The notes under the pieces were generated by a model that saw nothing but the letters and a program-made list of their open reading frames with translations, had not been told where the DNA came from and ran no database searches. Made by a program: the position numbers and the translations under genes. Below are positions 35,589 through 44,127 of a DNA stretch of 64,000 bases, in pieces (the first letter of the stretch is position 1; each line of letters begins with the position of its first letter). Source of the DNA: CAWKDC01 sp964383495 (lineage in GTDB: Bacteria; Pseudomonadota; Gammaproteobacteria; JABCZS01); NCBI GenBank assembly GCA_964383495.1, contig CAYLHG010000001.1, positions 1 to 64,000 on the forward strand, in the 5' to 3' direction.

Positions 35589-35609
35589 GCCCCGGGTCAA
35601 GCCCGGGGC
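35589..35609. repeat. GC-rich palindrome (dispersed hairpin)
   Basis: GCCCCGGG, five-base loop TCAAG, CCCGGGGC: a perfect 8-bp stem. It lies between the RgpF-like gene and the convergent RRM gene. A second perfect stem GTCTCTG/CAGAGAC follows at 35615-35630. The core CCCGGG-ttnaa-CCCGGG is related to the hairpin at 43640-43681. Confidence 0.6.
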
Positions 35610-35645
35610 AAGCTATGAGTCTCTGTGCAGAGACATCATTGATTA

Positions 35646-36011
35646 TTAGTAGCGATCGCGCGATTCACCACGACCAGCGCCACCAAAGCCGCCACGGCTG
35701 CCGCCGCCGCCACCAAAGCCGCCACGGCTACCACCGCCGCCATTGCCACCTTCACGTCCACCAAAAGGACGATCTTCAGCGATGTTTACGCGCAGTGGAC
35801 GCCCACCCTCGTCGCGACCATTCATCGTTTTTACAGCCTGCTCCGCTTCAGAAGCTTGTGTAAATTCAATGAAAGCATAGCCTTTGGATTTACGAGTTGC
35901 TTTATCTCTAATCAAGCTGATTTTCACGATTTCCCCGAAACTGCCGAAAAGATCACGAAGCTCTTCTTCTGCAATCGTGTAAGGGAGGTTGCCCACATAA
36001 ATTTTGTTCAT
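35646..36011 (-). CDS. RRM RNA-binding protein with glycine-rich tail
   Basis: A 121-aa protein with one RNA recognition motif (about 2-79): RNP2 IYVGNL (4-9) and RNP1 KGYAFIEF (43-50) with the stacking aromatic residues present. A Gly/Arg-rich tail (about 84-121) has two copies of GGxSRGGFGG. This RRM-plus-RGG form resembles the cold-inducible RNA-binding proteins of cyanobacteria and plants, and is also found in some Legionella-like genomes. It probably binds single-stranded RNA in the cytoplasm, perhaps as an RNA chaperone. It is monocistronic. The tail is encoded by short GC-rich tandem repeats. Confidence 0.93.
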   Translation of the reverse strand: MNKIYVGNLPYTIAEEELRDLFGSFGEIVKISLIRDKATRKSKGYAFIEFTQASEAEQAVKTMNGRDEGGRPLRVNIAEDRPFGGREGGNGGGGSRGGFGGGGGSRGGFGGAGRGESRDRY

Positions 36012-36135
36012 AACATAATCCTAAACTTAACTTAAACAGTGATCTCAGTGTGATTTAGATAGCTTACTTCTAGATAACCTCTTCCTCAGCCAAGACCTTC
36101 CCGAGTATTCTCGCACAGATTATCTTAAAAATCCA

Positions 36136-37239
36136 CTACCCTGAAGCCCCAGATGCCTTAAATAAATCCATGACACTCACCGCAGCTTCAGGAACCTCGA
36201 TTGCCATTTTTAGGCGCGGAGCGGAAGGTGAAAAATCAAGTTCACTTAAAGATACACTGCGCAGTGTTAAATTGTTATAAGTACGATAATAAACATTTTT
36301 GTGTGTTAAATCTTTAAAGATTACCCATTGCGTATAATCTTTACTCAAAGCACCATGTTCCTTAGCTGTTACTGTTCCTGATGCAATGTCTACATTATTC
36401 ATTAAATGCTGCGCTAAATTTAGCACACCAAGCGCATTGGGAGCGGGATCTGCAAATTGAATTAATTTTGCAATTTTAACAAAACGAGAAGGCGGAGTGA
36501 AATCTCCGGGCAACCCCAACATCCCTGCACCTTGCCCTGTTGCTGCAAATGCAATACCATTCTGAATAACAGGCGCAGGGTTAGTTGGTGTTAGGTTCAC
36601 ATAATTACGCAAATTAACCATTTGCCAATCATACTGCGGGGAATTTGTCATCAACCCCAATGTATTTTCATAAATTTTTCTTTGGCCATTTACAAACTCC
36701 ACCACAATTCCTTTTCCTGTCGCATCATAAACAGAAAAATGCAATGGAAAAACGATGCCACTGAAACCAGCTAACATTTCTTCATAAATATAAATATTTT
36801 CTAATGCAACTTCCACTTCCTCTACCGTTTGAAATTGGCTTAACACCCAATCACCCAATGCATAATAAGGAATGCCAATAGAATCTCTGTCTTGCGGCAC
36901 TTTTTGGTATTGGGTTTCGCCTGGCAAATATAACGCTTCAAAAGAAAGACCTGCTTCATTCATACCATCCACAACAACATCCTGTTGCATGGCATCTAAA
37001 TAAACGTATCCATATTTTGCCGTCCAATGCGAGGATGCTTTCCCTGCGGTGGATTGAAAGCTATATTGTCTGCCTTGCGTTGAAGTGCGTAATTGCGCAT
37101 CAAGATGCATTGCAAATTCCATACTGCGGCTGATTAAAATGGTTTCATCTTCAGCTTTTAATTTAAAATTCGTGCAAGCGTTCGCTACAGAAAAAATAGA
37201 AAATAAAAATAATGAGCATAATAATAAATGTTTTAACAT
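36136..37239 (-). CDS. Choloylglycine-hydrolase-family amidase (exported Ntn hydrolase)
   Basis: A 367-aa precursor of the linear amide C-N hydrolase family (bile salt hydrolase, penicillin V acylase). A signal peptide (1-21) ends right before Cys22 in NACTNF, so its removal would expose the catalytic N-terminal cysteine. Other family features are SRSMEF (Arg38), VVDGMNEAGLSFEALYLPG and the substrate-binding Asn in LMTNSPQYDWQ, then PGDFTPPSRF. Natural substrate is unknown; acyl-amides, including acyl-homoserine lactones in some homologues. It lies 27 bp downstream of the M61 peptidase gene, same strand, with its own AAGGGA site. Confidence 0.9.
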   Translation of the reverse strand: MLKHLLLCSLFLFSIFSVANACTNFKLKAEDETILISRSMEFAMHLDAQLRTSTQGRQYSFQSTAGKASSHWTAKYGYVYLDAMQQDVVVDGMNEAGLSFEALYLPGETQYQKVPQDRDSIGIPYYALGDWVLSQFQTVEEVEVALENIYIYEEMLAGFSGIVFPLHFSVYDATGKGIVVEFVNGQRKIYENTLGLMTNSPQYDWQMVNLRNYVNLTPTNPAPVIQNGIAFAATGQGAGMLGLPGDFTPPSRFVKIAKLIQFADPAPNALGVLNLAQHLMNNVDIASGTVTAKEHGALSKDYTQWVIFKDLTHKNVYYRTYNNLTLRSVSLSELDFSPSAPRLKMAIEVPEAAVSVMDLFKASGASG

Positions 37240-37266
37240 GATAGCATCCCTTCCTCTTTTTTAGAT

Positions 37267-38964
37267 TCACTCTAATTCCAATATCACCTTCGAGGCTCTG
37301 ACCTCTCGCAATACTACGGCGTATTCTAATAATACATCTCCTCGAAATACATGAATACTCACCGTATCTCCCACATTATATCGTCGCAATATATCTGAAA
37401 GTGTTCGCCCACGCATTGCAAGGCCATTGCACGCTACTAATTCATCTCCTGCAGAAATGCCAGCATGTTGCGCAGCACCGTCGTCCAAACACACAGCAAT
37501 TTTTCCATCACTTAACACGCGCACGCCTAAGCTCACTCGGCAATCTGGCGCATCGTACACATGTGTTAACTTCCATCCAGATGCTTTAGCCCATGCTAAT
37601 AAAGGCAATGGATCGACGCCATTTACCCATACATCCAACGCTTTTGCTAATTTTTTACCCCCCCATTCCATGATGATTTTTTCCACCGTACCTTCTGGCA
37701 CACCAATACCTTGTGAACCATATTCATTCCATAAATAACACAACAAATGATCTAATGTATATTGCCCTCCGCGGCGCAACATGATGTCTAATCCCCATGC
37801 AATTAATGCACCTTTTGCATAATAACTTACCGTCACATTAGGAGAATTTTCATTAGGATCATAAAATTTAATCCAAGCACTAAAGCTTGAGTCTGATGCG
37901 GACTGAATTAAATGTCCTGGCTGACGTTCAACCTGCGTCAGCTTTTGAGAAAACAAATTCAAATATTGTTCTTCTGTGATTAACCCCGCACGTGCTAAAA
38001 AAATATCCTCATAATACGAAGTAAATCCTTCAAAAATCCAGAGTTGCCGAGTGTAATTTTCCATTGACAAATTGTATGGCATAAACGCTTCTGGCTTTGT
38101 GGCTTTCACATGCCATGTATGGAAATATTCATGGCTACATAAACTTAAAAAATCCATGTAAGGTTGGTAAGATTTTGGCATATTTTTAAAGGGAAGATTA
38201 TCTCGAGAAGCTATTAACGCACACGAAGATCGATGTTCCAATCCACCATAACCATTTCCTACCAACCAAGTTAAAAAAACGTACGATTTTTTAACAGGGC
38301 TTTTTCCAAAAAAATCAATTTGTGTTTCACAAATTTTTTTCAGATCGTTTTTTAATATTTCAGAATCCCACTGCCTCGCACCCACTAGTGCCATACGATG
38401 CTCAATGCCTCGCACCTTAAAAGAAATTGTTTCTAAATTTCCTATTAAAAATGGGGAATCAATTAATTCATCGTAATCCTGAGCAATATAAGAACCAAAC
38501 CCTTTTTTATCTTTTTTATGTGGTGTTAAAGCCGTTTCTAGCGTCCATGTTTTAAAAGCTTTTTCATGAGGGGCAGCAATATTTAAGACGCAGGGTTTAT
38601 TCTCTTTCTCCTCCACAAACAAACACAAGCAAATAGGGTTGAAAAAGAAAAGCTGATCATCCAAGTAGGCTGTGCGAACAGAAATGTCTTTGGCATATAC
38701 AGAGTATTGTATTTCTACTTTTTCTGCCTTCGTTTCTATCATCCAACGATGTTTATCTATTGCCACACATGCAACAGGTTTTCCATCAGCCAGCGCATTC
38801 AATGTAATAATATTTTTTGAAAAATCTCTGATTTTATAGCTTCCTGGGATCCAGTTTGGTAATGCAACAATGCTTCGAAAAGAAGATGGTGAAAAAATCA
38901 AACGCATTTCCACACGATGCAAATAAGGATCAAAAGAAATAATGTCGTAATTTAAAAATTCCAT
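37267..38964 (-). CDS. M61-family metallopeptidase with PDZ domain
   Basis: A 565-aa glycyl-aminopeptidase-like enzyme. It has an N-terminal beta domain (about 1-180), the zinc site HEYFHTWH (His278, Glu279, His282) with the third ligand glutamate in FEGFTSYYED (about 312-320), and a C-terminal PDZ domain (about 470-560) with GISAGDELVACNGL. No signal peptide is visible, so it is probably cytoplasmic. AGGTGAG precedes ATG 38964. It is between glpK and the choloylglycine hydrolase gene on the same strand. Confidence 0.92.
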   Translation of the reverse strand: MEFLNYDIISFDPYLHRVEMRLIFSPSSFRSIVALPNWIPGSYKIRDFSKNIITLNALADGKPVACVAIDKHRWMIETKAEKVEIQYSVYAKDISVRTAYLDDQLFFFNPICLCLFVEEKENKPCVLNIAAPHEKAFKTWTLETALTPHKKDKKGFGSYIAQDYDELIDSPFLIGNLETISFKVRGIEHRMALVGARQWDSEILKNDLKKICETQIDFFGKSPVKKSYVFLTWLVGNGYGGLEHRSSCALIASRDNLPFKNMPKSYQPYMDFLSLCSHEYFHTWHVKATKPEAFMPYNLSMENYTRQLWIFEGFTSYYEDIFLARAGLITEEQYLNLFSQKLTQVERQPGHLIQSASDSSFSAWIKFYDPNENSPNVTVSYYAKGALIAWGLDIMLRRGGQYTLDHLLCYLWNEYGSQGIGVPEGTVEKIIMEWGGKKLAKALDVWVNGVDPLPLLAWAKASGWKLTHVYDAPDCRVSLGVRVLSDGKIAVCLDDGAAQHAGISAGDELVACNGLAMRGRTLSDILRRYNVGDTVSIHVFRGDVLLEYAVVLREVRASKVILELE

Positions 38965-39020
38965 TTTTACTCACCTATTTTGGTCAATTTAAGCAACTAC
39001 CCACTCTCTTTATAAGAGCT

Positions 39021-40499
39021 TTATTGCATCACTCGCTTCACCGCCTCCAACCAACCTGCATAATGATGCTGACGTACTTCTTCAGACATTTTAGGTTCAA
39101 AACACTCTCCCAATTCCCACCAGCGTGCAATATCTTCTAACGATCGATACCATCCTAATTTTAGCCCTGCCAAAAACGCCATTCCCAATGCTGTGGCTTC
39201 CGTTTGTGCCGCACGCTCAACAGGAGCATTCAACATGTCTGATAAAAATTGCATCAACCAATCATTCTGTGCCATCCCACCATCCACGCGCAATGCGCTC
39301 AACAAAGCGCTATCCGCACGCATGGCTTCCCATACATCTTTTACAGAATAACATACAGATTCTAGCGTGGCTCGGACAATATGCCCAATCCCGCTATCAC
39401 GTGTTAACCCTACAATAGCACCGCGCGCCCCAGGATCCCAATAAGGTGCGCCTAACCCCGTAAAAGCAGGCACGCAATATACACCTTGAGTGTCCCGCGT
39501 TTGCAAAGCCCATTGCTCAGTTTCTTGAGCGCTATGAATCAATTTAAGCGTATCACGCAACCATTGCACAGCTGCGCCTGCTACAAACACACCGCCTTCT
39601 AGAGCATATGCCATCTCTGTGCCCACATGGTAAGCAATGGTTGTCAATAAACGATGATGAGAGGTCAACGCTTCTTTCCCTGTATTTAACAACATAAAAC
39701 AACCTGTCCCAAAAGTTGCTTTCATCATGCCGGGTGTAAAGCACGCTTGCCCTATCGCAGCAGCTTGTTGATCCCCTGCCATAGCTACTACGGGAATAGC
39801 AGCCCCCAATAAATCCGCTCGCACAATACCGAAATCTGCGATATTAAATACTACTCTTGGCAATAAAGCAGATGGAATATGGAATGCTTTTAATAACTCA
39901 TCATCCCATGAAAGGGTATGAATATTGTACAACAAGGTACGAGATGCATTGGTAACATCAGTGATATGCTGTTCACCCCCTGTTAACCTCCATAATAAAA
40001 ATGTTTCTATCGTTCCAAATGCTAATTCACCCTTTTGCGCACGCGCTTGAGCGCCAGGCACTGCATCTAATATCCAACGAATTTTACTGGCAGAAAAATA
40101 AGGATCTAATAATAAACCTGTTTTTGCTCGAACCGCTGCACTTAAACCAGCCGCCTCCCATACAGCACAAATAGCAACAGTACGCCTGTCTTGCCAAACA
40201 ATGGCAGGGTAAATCTCTTCCCCTGTTTTGCGATCCCAAATCACCGTTGTTTCACGCTGGTTACTTATCGCCAACCCTGCTACTTGAGACGCCTCCACGC
40301 CCGCACTAGCAAGCGCTGCTTGCATCACAGCTACTGTATCGGTCCAAATAGCTTCTGGAGATTGTTCCACCCAACCTTCTTGAGGATAAATAGAAGCTAA
40401 AGGTTGCTGAGCTTTCGCTAATAAACCATAATCTCTTCCAAATACCAGTGCACGTGTGCTACTGGTTCCTTGATCAAGCGCTAAAATATAGGATGACAT
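39021..40499 (-). CDS. glpK: Glycerol kinase
   Basis: Phosphorylates glycerol to glycerol-3-phosphate. The 492-aa product has the FGGY signatures: LALDQGTSSTRALVFGRD at the start, SNQRETTVIWDRKTGEEIYPAIVWQDRRT, MAGDQQAAAIGQACFTPGMMKATFGTGCF and VDGGMAQNDWLMQFLSDML. Start ATG 40499 has AAAGGA upstream. It is divergent from glpD across 34 bp, so the two must share an overlapping promoter zone. The product of GlpK is the substrate of GlpD. No glpF is next to it. Confidence 0.97.
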   Translation of the reverse strand: MSSYILALDQGTSSTRALVFGRDYGLLAKAQQPLASIYPQEGWVEQSPEAIWTDTVAVMQAALASAGVEASQVAGLAISNQRETTVIWDRKTGEEIYPAIVWQDRRTVAICAVWEAAGLSAAVRAKTGLLLDPYFSASKIRWILDAVPGAQARAQKGELAFGTIETFLLWRLTGGEQHITDVTNASRTLLYNIHTLSWDDELLKAFHIPSALLPRVVFNIADFGIVRADLLGAAIPVVAMAGDQQAAAIGQACFTPGMMKATFGTGCFMLLNTGKEALTSHHRLLTTIAYHVGTEMAYALEGGVFVAGAAVQWLRDTLKLIHSAQETEQWALQTRDTQGVYCVPAFTGLGAPYWDPGARGAIVGLTRDSGIGHIVRATLESVCYSVKDVWEAMRADSALLSALRVDGGMAQNDWLMQFLSDMLNAPVERAAQTEATALGMAFLAGLKLGWYRSLEDIARWWELGECFEPKMSEEVRQHHYAGWLEAVKRVMQ

Positions 40500-40533
40500 A
40501 CATTATCCTTTACCAGGGAAAAGGACAGTATAA

Positions 40534-42000
40534 ATGAATCAGAAAATTTATGATATTTTAGTGATCGGCGGTGGCATTAATGGCACAGGGATTGCGTGCG
40601 ATGCTGCTGGGCGTGGTCTATCCGTTGCTTTATGTGAGCAGAATGACCTCGCCTCTGGCACCTCCAGCGCTAGCACAAAACTTGTCCATGGTGGGTTACG
40701 TTATCTTGAACACGGTGAGTTTCGCCTTGTACACGAAGCACTCAATGAGCGAGAAGTGTTAATGGCCAAAGCGCCGCACCTTATTTCCCCATTAACTTTT
40801 ATTCTTCCCTATCAAAAACAATTACGCCCGCGGTGGTTATTGCGCATAGGATTATGGATTTATGATCATTTGGGGCATCGCATCACACTGCCTAAAAGCC
40901 ACGCTATTTCTTTTCAAGAAACATCTTTTGGCGAACCGCTTAAAGCTTCACTCAAAGATGGTTTTATGTTTTCCGATTGCTGGGCAGATGATGCACGTCT
41001 TGTGGTTGAAAATGCAATGGCCGCACGAGCACACGGCGCAGCTATTTTTACTTATTGCACGGCACAACAATTTCATGTGGACAATGGGATTTGGCATGTT
41101 TCTGTTCACGATAACCTCACGCAACAAAGCAACACATTATATGCAAAGGCGCTTGTGAATGCCACCGGCCCTTGGGTAAAAGGAAAACATATTCGATTAG
41201 TGAAAGGCAGCCATTTAATTGTGAAACAGACCTATCAAGGGAGCCATGCGTATTTAATTCAACATACAGATGGACGCGTGATTTTTGTGATCCCTTATCA
41301 ACAACATTTTACATTAATCGGCACAACAGACGTTGTATATCACGGAGACCCTAGCGTTGCTACGCTAGATGATATGGAGCGAGATTATTTACTAAATGCT
41401 TATAATACTTATTTTAAAAAAACCTTGAATGAAAAAGATATTATCTCGCATTATTCTGGCGTTCGCCCTTTGGTGGATGACGGCACACAAAAGCTCTCCA
41501 AAATAACACGTGAATATGTATTAACGCTTGATACGCAATCACAAGCTCCTCTACTATCGGTATTAGGAGGGAAAATCACAACTTACCGCACCTTAGCAGA
41601 AAACACGCTTGAAAAACTCCTTCCTTTTTTTCCTAAGATGGGCTCTGCATGGACAAAAACGGCCTTGCTCCCAGGGGGAGATATCCCTGAAAAATCTCTC
41701 TTAACGTATATTCAACGCTTGCATTCACAATTCCTTTTTTTAAGTGATGCAGAGATTTCTCGATTAGTGCATTTATATGGCACGTGTACAGAAAAAATAT
41801 TGGCAGGATGCACTAATAAAAAAGATCTCGGAGAATATTTTGGGGAAGGTTGCTATGAAAAAGAATTGCAATATGCCATCAAAGAAGAGTGGGTAAAAAA
41901 ACCGGAAGATTTTCTTTGCAGACGAACCAAATTATATTTAACATTGTCTGCCGAAGAGCGTAAAAAAGTAGTGGCATGGTTTGAAAGAAATGCGCTATAA
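40534..42000 (+). CDS. glpD: Aerobic glycerol-3-phosphate dehydrogenase
   Basis: FAD-dependent inner-membrane-associated enzyme that oxidises glycerol-3-phosphate to dihydroxyacetone phosphate, feeding electrons to ubiquinone. The 488-aa product begins with the FAD-binding GGGINGTGIACDAAGRG, followed by SGTSSASTKLVHGGLRYLEHGEFRLV; VRPLVDDG and LGGKITTYR lie late. AAAGGA stands eight bases before ATG 40534. Divergent from glpK; a barrel protein gene follows 33 bp later, possibly in the same transcript. Confidence 0.96.
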   Translation: MNQKIYDILVIGGGINGTGIACDAAGRGLSVALCEQNDLASGTSSASTKLVHGGLRYLEHGEFRLVHEALNEREVLMAKAPHLISPLTFILPYQKQLRPRWLLRIGLWIYDHLGHRITLPKSHAISFQETSFGEPLKASLKDGFMFSDCWADDARLVVENAMAARAHGAAIFTYCTAQQFHVDNGIWHVSVHDNLTQQSNTLYAKALVNATGPWVKGKHIRLVKGSHLIVKQTYQGSHAYLIQHTDGRVIFVIPYQQHFTLIGTTDVVYHGDPSVATLDDMERDYLLNAYNTYFKKTLNEKDIISHYSGVRPLVDDGTQKLSKITREYVLTLDTQSQAPLLSVLGGKITTYRTLAENTLEKLLPFFPKMGSAWTKTALLPGGDIPEKSLLTYIQRLHSQFLFLSDAEISRLVHLYGTCTEKILAGCTNKKDLGEYFGEGCYEKELQYAIKEEWVKKPEDFLCRRTKLYLTLSAEERKKVVAWFERNAL

Positions 42001-42033
42001 TATTTTCACCCAACTCTGGAGAAGGATCTCATC

Positions 42034-42699
42034 ATGCAATACAAACACGCCCTCCTCACAACCATATTAGCAACTTCATTAACTTTACCTGCTGCGGCGC
42101 ATGAAATTACTTTTGCAGTGGGCGGGTTAAGCAGCACGCTGAATGCGCTACAATCGTACATAGATACAACACCTAATGCAGAATCAAACATACAAGGGTC
42201 TAGTGTTGCCACCTCACTGGGCGGGGAAGCTTCTATTGCCTACATCTGGAATGTTAACTCTGGACTTGAGCTCGGTTTTGAAGGCTTTTATGATTTTGTA
42301 TCTGGCTTAGAAGTGCAAGGCACGTTGGGACAAAGAACCAGTTTCAATAACGCCTGGGGTGCCCGAGGGGTTCCTGCTTTTAAAATCACCAACAACACAA
42401 AAATATTTTTAACAATGGGGTATGTGATTGTGGACCAAACGTTAGATATTTCTGATGTAGATCCTGCACTCATTCCTTTATTCACAACAACTTCTATCGA
42501 ATCTCAAAACCAAGGTGGGTTCCAGTACGGGGCTGGGGTAGAAACCCTTATTTATAACACCTTAGGCATCCGTATCGCCTACACCGCTGAACAATCAGCA
42601 GAGCTAACACTTGAAAGCGATGATACGCTTGCTTCTTTTAATTCAACGCCCACTGTGTATAACTTCTTCTTTGGAATGACGTATCATCTACCATTCTAA
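42034..42699 (+). CDS. Outer-membrane beta-barrel protein (opacity/OmpA-like, 8 strands)
   Basis: A 221-aa precursor with a signal peptide (about 1-22, cleaved after AAA) and alternating hydrophobic strands, including GLELGFEGFYDFVSG, FLTMGYVIVDQ, FQYGAGVETLIYNTLGIRIAYTAEQS and a final aromatic-ended strand VYNFFFGMTYHLPF, whose last Phe is the usual outer-membrane insertion signal. No known ligand. GGAGAAGGA precedes ATG 42034. Confidence 0.85.
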   Translation: MQYKHALLTTILATSLTLPAAAHEITFAVGGLSSTLNALQSYIDTTPNAESNIQGSSVATSLGGEASIAYIWNVNSGLELGFEGFYDFVSGLEVQGTLGQRTSFNNAWGARGVPAFKITNNTKIFLTMGYVIVDQTLDISDVDPALIPLFTTTSIESQNQGGFQYGAGVETLIYNTLGIRIAYTAEQSAELTLESDDTLASFNSTPTVYNFFFGMTYHLPF

Positions 42700-42707
42700 A
42701 AATTCAT

Positions 42708-42860
42708 AGGACTTACGCAAAATGGCAACAAGCCGTCAACAGGACACCCGCAAAACGTGGATCGCAAGGTAAAAGGCGACAAAAAAGCGCAACATAGATC
42801 CACTATGTGAGCATTTTGAGGAGCCTTTTAACGCAGCGAGGCGCGTTTCGTGTAAGCCCT
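42708..42860. mobile_element. MITE-like 153-bp intergenic element
   Basis: A non-coding 153-bp block with imperfect terminal inverted repeats: left AGGACTTACGCAAAA, right (reverse strand) AGGGCTTACACGAAA, 12 of 15 matching. It holds an inner hairpin ACATAG/CTATGT near 42810 and has GC-richer, gene-poor sequence. It fills the space between the barrel gene and the carbonic anhydrase gene and ends 17 bp before the latter's start, so it may supply part of that gene's 5' region. No transposase gene lies inside. Copies elsewhere in the genome would confirm mobility. Confidence 0.6.
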
Positions 42861-42876
42861 GATTCAGGAGAAAAAG

Positions 42877-43620
42877 ATGAAACAACCCATCTGCACTGCT
42901 ATCTTATTCACACTCCTATCAACTACCGCTTTTGCTAAAGAATTAGCATTGCGTTGGAACTATCTAGGTGAAGAAGGCCCTGCTTTTTGGCATACTTTAG
43001 ATGATACTTATCGCAATTGTCACGAAGGGTTTCATCAATCGCCGATTAATTTATCTAACCCCATCGCAGCTCAAATGCAAGATTTTCAGTTAAGCTATAC
43101 CCCAGTTACTGTATTAGCAAGCAACCCAGGCTATACACTCGTAGCAGATTTTAAAACCCCGGGAAATTCAATCACTTTAAAAGGCGAAACATTTCCACTG
43201 ATTGAAATGCACTTTCATCAACCTGCAGAACATCCTATGAATGGCAAAATTTACCCGTTAGAAGCACATTTTGTGCACATTAACGCAGATGGTGCCATCA
43301 TAGCACTGGGAGTATTTTTAGAAGAAGGACCTGAAAATCCTGGATTGAAAGCATTGGTATCAGCATTTAAAACAGCCAATGATACTGAACATGCTGTGCA
43401 AGTATTATTCAATCCCAACGATTTACAACCACCGAAAGGCCCTTTCTACCGTTATGAAGGTTCGTTAACAACACCGCCCTGTCGGGAAGGTGTAACTTGG
43501 TTGGTACAACAAACACCGATCACATTATCCTCTGAGCAATTGGCGATGATCAAATCGCTGATGGAAACAAACGCCCGCCCTGTGCAGAAAATGCATGCGC
43601 GGATGCTGTTGCTCAAGTAA
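42877..43620 (+). CDS. Periplasmic alpha-type carbonic anhydrase
   Basis: Reversibly hydrates CO2 to bicarbonate. The 247-aa precursor has a signal peptide (about 1-20), HQSPINL, the zinc triad His112/His114 in EMHFHQPAEH and His131 in EAHFVH, and SLTTPPCREGVTW. Cys48 and the Cys of PPCREG are placed to form the usual disulfide. AGGAG precedes ATG 42877, immediately after the MITE-like element. Alpha-class enzymes in bacteria are typically periplasmic. Confidence 0.95.
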   Translation: MKQPICTAILFTLLSTTAFAKELALRWNYLGEEGPAFWHTLDDTYRNCHEGFHQSPINLSNPIAAQMQDFQLSYTPVTVLASNPGYTLVADFKTPGNSITLKGETFPLIEMHFHQPAEHPMNGKIYPLEAHFVHINADGAIIALGVFLEEGPENPGLKALVSAFKTANDTEHAVQVLFNPNDLQPPKGPFYRYEGSLTTPPCREGVTWLVQQTPITLSSEQLAMIKSLMETNARPVQKMHARMLLLK

Positions 43621-43639
43621 GGGCGCGCTTACGCGCTAC

Positions 43640-43681
43640 GGGCGCATGCTTGTCCCGGACTTAACCCGGGATTATGCGCCC
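43640..43681. repeat. Long GC-rich hairpin covering the 3' end of tadA
   Basis: Outer stem GGGCGCAT/ATGCGCCC (8 bp) encloses an inner TCCCGG/CCGGGA stem. Its right arm includes the tadA stop codon (43672-43674) and the last two sense codons. The core is related to 35589-35609, and its outer arm GGGCGCAT also occurs at 57368. It may act as a terminator between convergent genes. Confidence 0.6.
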
Positions 43682-44127
43682 CTACGAGTATAAAAAAAAC
43701 CCCGCAACAATGCTGAGCTCTCTTCTGCACAAACTCCACGATCTACTTGCATGATATGATTCCACCGATGTGCCTGTGCTAAATCAATCGCTCCACCTAA
43801 AGCTCCTGTTTTTGTATCAGAAGCTGCATACACACAACGCGCAACGCGCGCATGAATCATTGCATATACACACATGGGACAAGGCTCTAATGTAACGTAC
43901 AATGTTACACCCTTTAATCGATAATTTTGTTTTACTTTTCCTGCTTCACGTAACGCCAACACTTCTGCATGCGCACAAGGATCGTGTAATGTAATCGGCG
44001 CATTATGCGTGACAGCAATCACCTCACCATCACTGACAATCACGGCACCTACTGGCACTTCGCCTGCTGCCTCCCCCGCTTGCGCTGCTTGCAAAGCCAA
44101 TTGCATGTACTCAATATCTTTATCCAT
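43672..44127 (-). CDS. tadA: tRNA-specific adenosine deaminase
   Basis: Deaminates A34 to inosine in tRNA-Arg(ACG). The 151-aa product has the zinc/catalytic motifs HAE (His53, Glu55) and PCPMC (Cys83, Cys86), and GAVIVSDGEVI and TGALGGAIDL of the family. ATG at 44127 overlaps the guaA stop by one base (TAATG), so the two are coupled. The last codons (Gly-Ala) fall inside a GC-rich repeat hairpin, which probably replaced the original C-terminus. Confidence 0.95.
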   Translation of the reverse strand: MDKDIEYMQLALQAAQAGEAAGEVPVGAVIVSDGEVIAVTHNAPITLHDPCAHAEVLALREAGKVKQNYRLKGVTLYVTLEPCPMCVYAMIHARVARCVYAASDTKTGALGGAIDLAQAHRWNHIMQVDRGVCAEESSALLRGFFYTRRGA

